DNA of 7,520 nucleotides from Desulfobacula sp. (GTDB lineage Bacteria > Desulfobacterota > Desulfobacteria > Desulfobacterales > Desulfobacteraceae), in assembly GCF_021107415.1 (NCBI RefSeq), contig NZ_JAIOSW010000414.1, positions 1 through 7,520 of the forward strand, in the 5' to 3' direction. Shown here in pieces: positions 1 through 5,483 of this stretch. Position 1 is the first letter of the stretch. Every line of letters starts with the position of its first letter. The notes under the pieces are model-generated. The model did no database searches and was not told the origin of the DNA. It worked only from the letters and a program-made list of their open reading frames with translations. A program made the position numbers and the translations under genes.

Positions 1-539
1 AAACGAGAGTCCAAGAAAAATAAACGCGGGTATTTCAACAAAACAGGGTATGATGATGATGGGAACAAGGGTTAAAATGCGTGATTTCGGATACAGCAGA
101 AAATAAGCGCCCATGACACCGGCAATGGCCCCGCTTGCACCAATGGTCGGCACCATGGATACGGGATTTACAAAAAAATGAAAAAGTCCTGAAATGATAC
201 CGCATATTAAATAAAACCCTAAGAATCGTATTGAACCGAAATATTCTTCGACATTGTCTCCAAAAATATACAATGTCCACATATTCCCGATGAAATGTAA
301 AACCCGCCATGCAGAAACATATAGGATAAAATGGAAAATAGCTGATTGCCTATTGAAAAATATTTCGATATCTCATGGACCGTATATTTTGCCGGGACCA
401 ACCCGTAAGAGTAAAAAAAGACTTCATTATCAAATCCGGTCTGGATTTGCAGGATAAAGACCATCAGGTTAATTCCCATGAGGATATAAGTCACGACAGG
501 AATGCAATTGGAAGCCTGGGTATCCCGAATGGGTATCAT
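1..539 (-). pseudogene. Rhomboid-family intramembrane serine protease, frameshifted and partial (runs off left edge)
   Basis: Rhomboids are polytopic inner-membrane proteases that cleave within transmembrane helices using a Ser-His dyad. Reading begins at ATG 539 with MIPIRDTQ, a typical rhomboid N-terminus, followed by a first membrane helix (about residues 15-32), the GLVPAKYT stretch and [10 protein letters not shown] (residues 71-80). At about 297-302 the frame breaks. The original frame becomes unrelated sequence and stops at 219. The -1 frame (codons from 297 downward) continues the family motif as [19 protein letters not shown], then further membrane helices, then [16 protein letters not shown]. 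The GASG catalytic serine codon is at 133-135. This frame is open to base 1, so the last helices and the catalytic His lie outside the window. The start overlaps the stop of the upstream cpYpsA gene (ATGA, 536-539), implying translational coupling. Either the gene is inactivated or one base is missing from the assembly. Family call near certain; pseudogene status uncertain. Confidence 0.5.
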
Positions 540-1354
540 TGCACCATCCTCAATATATGATCTTTTTCAAGATGTTGTTTAAACCGTTTTAAAATCTCCA
601 TAACAGCATCTTCAATATTACACTTGTCATCCTTCATCTTAACGGAACAATCCTTTAAGAGCCCTTTATTTTCCATATCAAATCCGACTCGGTGTCTTAT
701 ATATTCCAGCAGTGTAAAATAGAGCCTGTGGATATTGCGGGGTTCAAATCTGGCAATAAATGTTTTTGTTTTCAGGGGCAAATCGTCACACAGCAAGTCA
801 ATGGCCTCTTCCATGGCTTGAGGAAAATCCTCTTTAACGGGACCAGCAGGAATGTATTCTTTGAGAAATTCGTCCTGCCGCGTATCCATAAAAAGAAGAT
901 AGAGCACGGCTTCAAGAATCGTTTTTACATCCATGTAAATACCGGGGTGATGGCTTAATCTGGGACCGGCTACGTTCAAAATTCGAATTTCATTTTCCAT
1001 TATAAAAGATTTCAAAATAATGGATACCTCAAATTCCTCTGCCGTTAAAAGATCAAGATAACAATTCGGCCTGCCGACAAGTGTTGCAAAACTCTGGGTA
1101 AGCTTAGATCCACCGGTAAGTTTACCCCGGGATATAATTACGGTACCATGGGAATCAATAATATTCTGCTTTGTTCTTTCCCTGTAATCACTTGTATTCA
1201 TTTCATTCAATTGATATTTCATCGGCAATGGCCCTTTTTCCGTTTTGCGACCCTTTGGAATCCATCCGCCATGTTCAATATTGAATTTAATAGCAACATC
1301 AAGTGCTGCCCTGTCTGCACCGGTCTGTCCGCCTGAAATTATTTTTTTCAACAT
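536..1354 (-). CDS. cpYpsA-family ('putative molybdenum carrier') protein with C-terminal DUF6794-like domain
   Basis: This 272-residue soluble protein has two parts. Residues 1-155 match the family long labelled putative molybdenum carrier and now grouped with circularly permuted YpsA in the SLOG Rossmann-like superfamily. Visible motifs are ISGGQTGADRAAL (6-18), GGWIPKGRKTEKGPLP (29-44), SRGKLTGGSKLT (75-86) and LNVAGPRLSHHPG (126-138). SLOG proteins are thought to bind nucleotide-derived ligands, and molybdenum binding is only an inherited label. Residues about 176-263 (FPQAMEEAIDLL, DLPLKTKTFIARF, YIRHRVGF) resemble the DUF6794 domain of unknown function; I name it from memory, so this part is moderate. 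The ATG at 1354 gives the family-typical N-terminus. The ribosome binding site is poor (AAGG about 15 nt upstream). The gene overlaps the rhomboid start by 4 bp and is probably driven by the promoter at 1393-1420. Family confidence is high; physiological role unknown. Confidence 0.88.
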   Translation of the reverse strand: MLKKIISGGQTGADRAALDVAIKFNIEHGGWIPKGRKTEKGPLPMKYQLNEMNTSDYRERTKQNIIDSHGTVIISRGKLTGGSKLTQSFATLVGRPNCYLDLLTAEEFEVSIILKSFIMENEIRILNVAGPRLSHHPGIYMDVKTILEAVLYLLFMDTRQDEFLKEYIPAGPVKEDFPQAMEEAIDLLCDDLPLKTKTFIARFEPRNIHRLYFTLLEYIRHRVGFDMENKGLLKDCSVKMKDDKCNIEDAVMEILKRFKQHLEKDHILRMVQ

Positions 1355-1473
1355 CGCAATCTACCACTGCCTTTTAAAAAAAAACCTTTTCTATCATAAC
1401 AGCAAGGGGTATAACTTCAATACTATTTTATCATTTAAAATAATTTAACCTGATAAAATTAAATTAAGGATCT
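1355..1473. promoter_or_regulatory. Divergent intergenic region between the cpYpsA gene and the HD-domain gene
   Basis: This 119-bp, strongly A+T-rich spacer lies between two outward-facing genes and must carry both promoters. The better candidate faces left (listed separately, 1393-1420). For the rightward HD gene the best I can offer is TATAAC at 1410-1415, 17 bp after a poor -35 (TTTTCT, 1387-1392), which would overlap the leftward promoter. A nine-A run lies at 1376-1384. No clear operator palindrome is visible. Confidence 0.5.
1393..1420 (-). promoter_or_regulatory. Putative sigma70-type promoter for the cpYpsA-rhomboid pair
   Basis: Read on the minus strand, a TTGAAG -35 box (1415-1420) is followed after 16 bp by TATGAT (1393-1398), five of six bases of the -10 consensus. 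Transcription would start near 1386, leaving a leader of about 32 nt before the ATG at 1354. The leader would begin next to a run of nine T (1376-1384). Prediction from consensus only. Confidence 0.45.
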
Positions 1474-2064
1474 ATGAACATACCATCAAAAATAAACTGT
1501 TTTAAACTGATAAAAAAAACAGATATGATGGATCATATTATCGCCCACTCTATCATGGTTTCCAATGTCGCACTGTTCTTAACTATTAAGCTTAAAAAAC
1601 ACTTTCCAGATCTTGACGTCCGCCTGGCAACGTCTGCTGCATTGCTTCATGATATAACAAAAACCAGAAGCTTTGATACAAACGAAATCCATTCCGAGAC
1701 CGGTGGCCTGATGTTAACTGATATGGGATATCCCGAAGTGGGGGATATCATCCGTCAGCACGTCATTTTGGATTCTTATGAAAACGATTCTCCGGTTTCG
1801 GTGCAGGAAATAGTTAATTATTCTGATAAAAGGGTATTACATGATAAGGTGGTGTCGTTGAATAAAAGGCTTAAATACATTAAATTACGATATGGATCTC
1901 GAAAAGAGTTTAAAGACAAAATTCAGATTATGTGGACAAACACATTAAACCTGGAAAATAAAATTTTTCACCCCCTTGATATAACCCCTGATCAATTATC
2001 CGAACATATGACACAAAAAATTAAAAAAGAAGACTATTTAAAATCCATCAGTTTATTCCCATGA
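1474..2064 (+). CDS. HD-domain (HDIG-type) phosphohydrolase
   Basis: This 196-residue protein has no signal peptide or membrane segment and is probably a cytosolic metal-dependent phosphohydrolase. The HD-superfamily metal ligands are all visible: H25 (AHSIMVSNVA), the H59-D60 pair in ALLHDITK, and D118 in NYSDKR. H73 (IHSETGG) and H96 (RQHV) are additional histidines typical of HD proteins with a two-metal site. The HDIG signature is modified to HDIT. Residues about 120-196 are lysine-rich, helical-looking and without a recognised domain. The substrate cannot be told from sequence; nucleotides, oligonucleotides or cyclic dinucleotides are possible for the family. The ATG at 1474 has AAGGA at 1466-1470, only 3 nt away, a closer spacing than usual, but no better start is seen. 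Its last 12 bp overlap the end of the opposing dynamin-like gene, so no terminator separates them. It shares no operon with any neighbour here. Confidence 0.85.
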   Translation: MNIPSKINCFKLIKKTDMMDHIIAHSIMVSNVALFLTIKLKKHFPDLDVRLATSAALLHDITKTRSFDTNEIHSETGGLMLTDMGYPEVGDIIRQHVILDSYENDSPVSVQEIVNYSDKRVLHDKVVSLNKRLKYIKLRYGSRKEFKDKIQIMWTNTLNLENKIFHPLDITPDQLSEHMTQKIKKEDYLKSISLFP

Positions 2065-4323
2065 TATTTCCGGGTATGAGGCTATGTCCGCTGCCACCTT
2101 TTGAATTTGCTGTTTTATGGATAATAGTTTCTTTTTTTGATCTTTTTTTTCAGAACGTTTTAAAGAAAAAAGATGTTCAATCTCTTCTTTGAAAAAATGG
2201 TACCGGTTAAATCGTTCACTTATCTTTTCTTTAAAATCCCTTGTGGCAGCCTCGATTAAAGGCAAAAAATAGTTTGCTTGCAAGCTTAACTGGTATTGTT
2301 CAAATTGATCTTTTATGATCTTTTGGTTTTCCTTTTTAATGTTCACGGCTGCTTTTTTCAATGCAGGAGAAAATGAAAACACAGAATTCCTGTTAGATAA
2401 TGAAAAAAATATTTGTGACAAGGTTTGCAGGCAAAAACCCGTGATGATATTGGCCTTGATTCTGGGTGTGTATTCTGCCTCAAATATCCTGGTCGGCAAT
2501 TGAAGACCCAGTATTTTTTTTATGTTGTCGATATCCACTAAAGCAATAAAATCGTTTTGTTGCTGTGTCAATTTTGACATGTCTTCAAGTTGTGAATGAT
2601 GATCGGCCTTTAACAAATTAATCTGGTATAAATCGATCTGATATGAATCAAATAAAGACTGAAAATATGATGTGATTCTTTCTTCCTGGGCCTTAACAAA
2701 TCTTTTTAACCGGGGGTTAACATCTTCAATAACATATAAATCCAGCTTGCGTTTAAACTCCTGAAATATTAAGTATAAAATTTGATTAAAGCCTGATTCC
2801 TTTGCCACGGATCTGTATTGTTCAACATCAAGGCAAGCCGTTTGAATATACTCCCTGGCATTTTTTAAGATAGCCTTTTGGTCCTGAATAAAAACATCTT
2901 TGATATTTGACTCTATTTCATCTTTTAAACCACTGACAGCCCCCTGGATAGAATTTGTCACGATGGTTTCTAACCGGGATGCATTTTGATGCAAATCATC
3001 CAATATCCTGATTGCCTTTTCTTCCTTTGATTTGTCGGAAGACAGCAAATCAAGGAAAATATCTGCCCGTTGCTCCAATTGGCCAACGATAATGCCAAGC
3101 CGCTTCAAATGATTTGAAATCAAAAGCTCATACCGATTTTTATCAATCACCTGGTTAAAAAAAGAATTGAATTTTTGAGTTTGCAAATCACAGTATTGAA
3201 CCATTTTCTTTTCTTCCTGCCAGAATTTTAACCGGCTTAAGTCCTTTTTGATTAATTTTGATTCAAGTTTTAAAAAAAGGTTATAAAGTGAAGAAACAGA
3301 AAAAATTTTGGGTTGTATCTCTAAAAATTCAAGGTTGTCTCGAATACTGGTTTCTATTTTAATCAAATCGTTAAAATTTTCATGTTCAGTTAAATCACAA
3401 TTATTGATAAAAAGAATATTATCCAATAGTCCTAAATTTTTAATCTGTTTTAAAAATACAATATCCGAGTGTCTTAACCCGGTTCGGGAGCTGATGCAGT
3501 AGATAATCAGATTTGATGATTCAAGATAGGTTAAAACATGGGCCAGTGAAGCCGGGTCGGTTGAATCTGCTCCCTGGCAATCGGCAATTTCGATACTGGG
3601 ATCCATTACTTTGCCAAACACGTTAATGCAGACGTCCTTGATATAAAAAGCTTTATTGGGATCAGAAGTATAGGCTTTGTGTTTGTCAAAATCTTTTGAT
3701 TCAAAACGAACAACGGTTTCATCAGCCTGGACCAGATCCTTACAAATATCAAACCCGTAAAGCGCATGCCTGATCAAAAGAGTTTGGGGTCTGATACCGT
3801 CTTTTGTGACCGGAAAATCACAGGTTAGCGTCTGGTATACTTTTTTTAAATATTCCCTGTCTTTTTCACGCCTGATATCAAAATCATTAATTATTTCATT
3901 GCCCAGTCTATCATCGGGTCTATCACCAGGGCTATCATCGCGACCGTCATCGGGAAATAACAACAGGGCTTTTTGTAATTGAGAATTAATGTCATCCCAT
4001 GATTTAAAATGGAGATTGGCCTGATTCTTTCTCCCTTTTTGAATTCTTGTGGTAATCGAGGTGATAACGCCCGCCCCTCTCTTTACCAATTCCTTTCCGA
4101 CCAAAGAATTGACAAAGGTACTTTTACCTGACTTAATGACCCCGACAACAGCTATCTTCAGACGCCCTGCACGAATCTGGTCCGGAATACGCCGGCAGAT
4201 TGCTTGATATTCTTTAGATGAGCTATCACTCATTTGCGGGATTTGTTCAACCCGTTGAAGAATTGTTAACGTTTCGTTAATTATTTTTTCAATGGAATTT
4301 ATTGGTGTTGTTTTATTTGTCAT
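2053..4323 (-). CDS. Dynamin-family (bacterial dynamin-like) GTPase
   Basis: A large GTPase of about 756 residues (763 with the alternative start) of the dynamin superfamily, whose members remodel or fuse membranes by GTP-driven assembly. Numbering from TTG 4344, the P-loop is GVIKSGKSTFVNSLVG (68-83), a G2 threonine is likely in ITSITTRI (94-101), G3 is IADCQGAD (253-260) and G4 is INNCD (313-317), where the usual Lys of NKxD is Asn. A long insertion between G2 and G3 contains a 4 x 4-residue Asp/Arg repeat (131-146). After the GTPase domain come long helical stretches (about 400-600), a short hydrophobic patch (about 632-660) that could be a membrane-contacting paddle, and a Lys-rich helical end (728-755). 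I chose ATG 4323. A TTG at 4344 overlaps the algH stop (TTGA, -4 junction) and adds seven residues; neither start has a clear ribosome binding site. Probably co-transcribed with algH. The cellular role is unknown. Confidence 0.88.
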   Translation of the reverse strand: MTNKTTPINSIEKIINETLTILQRVEQIPQMSDSSSKEYQAICRRIPDQIRAGRLKIAVVGVIKSGKSTFVNSLVGKELVKRGAGVITSITTRIQKGRKNQANLHFKSWDDINSQLQKALLLFPDDGRDDSPGDRPDDRLGNEIINDFDIRREKDREYLKKVYQTLTCDFPVTKDGIRPQTLLIRHALYGFDICKDLVQADETVVRFESKDFDKHKAYTSDPNKAFYIKDVCINVFGKVMDPSIEIADCQGADSTDPASLAHVLTYLESSNLIIYCISSRTGLRHSDIVFLKQIKNLGLLDNILFINNCDLTEHENFNDLIKIETSIRDNLEFLEIQPKIFSVSSLYNLFLKLESKLIKKDLSRLKFWQEEKKMVQYCDLQTQKFNSFFNQVIDKNRYELLISNHLKRLGIIVGQLEQRADIFLDLLSSDKSKEEKAIRILDDLHQNASRLETIVTNSIQGAVSGLKDEIESNIKDVFIQDQKAILKNAREYIQTACLDVEQYRSVAKESGFNQILYLIFQEFKRKLDLYVIEDVNPRLKRFVKAQEERITSYFQSLFDSYQIDLYQINLLKADHHSQLEDMSKLTQQQNDFIALVDIDNIKKILGLQLPTRIFEAEYTPRIKANIITGFCLQTLSQIFFSLSNRNSVFSFSPALKKAAVNIKKENQKIIKDQFEQYQLSLQANYFLPLIEAATRDFKEKISERFNRYHFFKEEIEHLFSLKRSEKKDQKKKLLSIKQQIQKVAADIASYPEISWE
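3907..3954 (-). repeat. Four-copy degenerate 12-bp tandem repeat inside the dynamin-like GTPase gene
   Basis: On the plus strand the four units are TCTATCATCGGG, TCTATCACCAGG, GCTATCATCGCG and ACCGTCATCGGG, head to tail without spacers. The period is exactly four codons, so the frame is kept. The encoded blocks are PDDG, RDDS, PGDR and PDDR (residues 131-146 counted from TTG 4344). They form a charged, probably disordered loop between the G2 and G3 motifs of the GTPase. The regular in-frame period suggests expansion by slippage followed by point divergence. Confidence 0.8.
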
Positions 4324-4340
4324 CGTTTTGGCAGGGAAAA

Positions 4341-4871
4341 TCAATATATCAGCATCATCGCTTTTTCATATTTCAATTGGGTATCAGTTGAAAAAATTAT
4401 TTCTTCAGAAATTGGACAGGTCAGCCAGGCTGCATCATTTAATTCATTATCCAATTGCATCGGTCCCCATCCTGCACATCCAAGCACAACCATAAAGGAT
4501 TTAGGGCCTTTTTGAACCGCAATTGCCTCAAGGATATCTCTTGAATTACTCAAAGCCAGCCAATCTGAAACTTTCAGGCTTTCATTCCAGTCATAGGGCG
4601 GTCCATGAAGAACAAACACCCCGCTGGGCTGAACAGGACCGCCAAGGTAAATCTCCAGTGTATCAACACTCTTGTCGCACTTAATATTCAAATCCTCAAA
4701 TAATTCTCTTCCTGTAAGAAGCGGATGCACTTTATTCACAATAAAACCAAGAGCACCGGATTCATTATGTTCACACATGCATGTCACGGTCTGGGCAAAA
4801 TTGGGATCTGGAAGCCCGGGTATAGCAAGTAAAAATTTTCCTTTCATACTTTGTAAGATGTCATCAGTCAT
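4341..4871 (-). CDS. algH: YqgE/AlgH family protein (UPF0301)
   Basis: This 176-residue cytosolic protein belongs to the YqgE/AlgH family, which was named for an effect on alginate production in Pseudomonas; its biochemical function is not established. Family signatures are clear: GKFLLAIPGLPDPNF (11-25), CEHNESGALGFIVNK (33-47), YLGGPVQPSGVFVLHG (75-90), SNSRDILEAIA (108-118) and LGCAGWGPMQLDNEL (130-144) followed by AAWLTCP. E. coli YqgE ends with an LIGVD segment and about a dozen more residues. Here the protein stops after AMMLIY, and another frame reads IDFPCQNDDK just beyond, so the C-terminus may be clipped. The ATG at 4871 is well supported by GGAG (4879-4882) with a 7-nt spacer. The stop overlaps a possible TTG start of the dynamin-like gene (TTGA, 4341-4344). 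The likely promoter has TATAAT at 4904-4909. It may also be annotated yqgE. Confidence 0.93.
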   Translation of the reverse strand: MTDDILQSMKGKFLLAIPGLPDPNFAQTVTCMCEHNESGALGFIVNKVHPLLTGRELFEDLNIKCDKSVDTLEIYLGGPVQPSGVFVLHGPPYDWNESLKVSDWLALSNSRDILEAIAVQKGPKSFMVVLGCAGWGPMQLDNELNDAAWLTCPISEEIIFSTDTQLKYEKAMMLIY

Positions 4872-4892
4872 GAACCAGCTCCGTAATTAATC

Positions 4893-4922
4893 TTGACAAT
4901 ACAATTATAGTTTACGTATATT
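4893..4922 (+). promoter_or_regulatory. Putative sigma70 promoter for the small gene at 4992
   Basis: A perfect TTGACA -35 box (4893-4898) is followed after 18 bp by TATATT (4917-4922), five of six -10 bases. Transcription would start near 4929, giving a leader of about 63 nt before ATG 4992. This is the best consensus promoter seen in the window. Confidence 0.5.
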
Positions 4923-4932
4923 TATTAAAAAA
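4904..4932 (-). promoter_or_regulatory. Putative promoter for algH and the dynamin-like gene
   Basis: The minus strand reads a perfect TATAAT at 4904-4909. The -35 position at 17-bp spacing (4927-4932) is only TTTTTT, so the -35 box is weak. Transcription would start near 4897, giving a leader of about 26 nt that includes the GGAG ribosome binding site of algH. The box is embedded in the rightward promoter. Confidence 0.35.
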
Positions 4933-4991
4933 AGTAGTTTGAAATATTTTTGTTTTATTTGCAATACTTTTTGTCACTAAAGAGCGGCTTT

Positions 4992-5468
4992 ATGAATGAA
5001 ATTAATCCCAAAATAGCAAACATTAATAAAATATCCTCAATTGAACCGAGTATTAAACAAAAGGAATTATCTCAAAAAAACAAAGATTCCTTTGATAAAA
5101 TTTTAACAAATCAAATTAAAAAAGGCAGCAACAATACTGTTTTCAAAGAAACAGCATCGCTTCCTGAAATTGAAGGTTCCCTTAAAGCGCAACAATTGAA
5201 CTTTGAACTTAATCAAACTCAATTTGTCCAAAAGCTTACCGTCTCCCTGGATTTACTTGAAACATATGCATCCTGGCTTCAAGATCCTGACAAAACCCTG
5301 AAAAAGGCCTACAATATCCTCGAACAGGCATCAAGCCAGATAAAGACCCTGGCACAGGAATTTGAAAATAATGCGACCTCCAACGACGATTTAAAAAATA
5401 TCCTCACCCAATTGATGGCAACCATAGAGGTTGAACAGATAAAGTTCAACCGGGGCGATTATTTGTAA
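4992..5468 (+). CDS. Small helical protein of unknown function
   Basis: I do not recognise this 158-residue protein. The first 55 residues are Lys/Asn/Gln/Ser-rich and probably flexible, with a motif-like SFDKILTNQIKK (33-44). Residues about 65-125 look like two amphipathic helices around LLETYASWLQDP (88-99). The C-terminal helix ends in a tidy VEQIKFNRGDYL (147-158) that looks conserved. There is no signal peptide, membrane segment, Cys pair or catalytic motif. I chose ATG 4992 because AAAGAG lies about 7 nt upstream and the predicted promoter precedes it. An in-frame TTG at 4950 would add 14 residues, but it has no ribosome binding site. It is transcribed alone, divergent from algH and convergent with manC, with only 15 bp to the latter. 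The helical build and flexible N-terminus would suit a partner-binding or chaperone-like protein, but that is a guess. Coding status is supported by length, consistent composition and a good promoter. Confidence 0.7.
   Translation: MNEINPKIANINKISSIEPSIKQKELSQKNKDSFDKILTNQIKKGSNNTVFKETASLPEIEGSLKAQQLNFELNQTQFVQKLTVSLDLLETYASWLQDPDKTLKKAYNILEQASSQIKTLAQEFENNATSNDDLKNILTQLMATIEVEQIKFNRGDYL
5429..5451. repeat. Perfect 8-bp inverted repeat near the 3' end of the small gene
   Basis: GGTTGAAC (5429-5436) and GTTCAACC (5444-5451) flank a 7-base loop. It lies within the coding end of the small plus-strand gene and just past the end of manC on the other strand. No T-run directly follows on either strand, so it is not a standard intrinsic terminator. 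It may be a chance product of the codons for VEQIKFNR, or a weak bidirectional stem between convergent genes. Confidence 0.4.
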
Positions 5469-5483
5469 CTTGTAATTTTTATA

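Larger units (their letters stand above)
4872..4991. promoter_or_regulatory. Divergent intergenic region between algH and the small unrecognised gene
   Basis: This A+T-rich 120-bp spacer carries interlocked promoter candidates for both directions (listed separately). The leftward -10 box lies inside the spacer of the rightward promoter. RNA polymerase could hardly occupy both at once, so the two transcription units may compete. Apart from the AT-rich tracts I see no operator palindrome, riboswitch-like fold or terminator here. Confidence 0.5.

Noticed and set aside
35..310. Minus-strand 91-codon frame overlapping the rhomboid
   Set aside because: Its Cys/His/Arg-rich translation has no family character, while the neighbouring frame gives an uninterrupted rhomboid with GASG.
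290..310. Programmed -1 ribosomal frameshifting in the rhomboid gene
   Set aside because: The zero-frame codons GGC GGG TTT TAC do not form an X-XXY-YYZ slippery site, and there is no long homopolymer or obvious strong stem downstream.
692..958. Plus-strand 88-codon frame opposite the cpYpsA gene
   Set aside because: Antisense shadow of a well-supported gene, with no ribosome binding site or recognisable motif.
3907..3954. CRISPR-like or iteron array
   Set aside because: Units of 12 bp without spacers, in frame inside a coding gene, with no cas or replication genes nearby.
2053..4871. Anti-phage defence island (dynamin-like GTPase with an HD phosphohydrolase and a SLOG protein)
   Set aside because: The three genes are in separate, oppositely oriented units. 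AlgH and ManC are housekeeping neighbours, and there is no mobile element, toxin, nuclease or effector domain to support a system.
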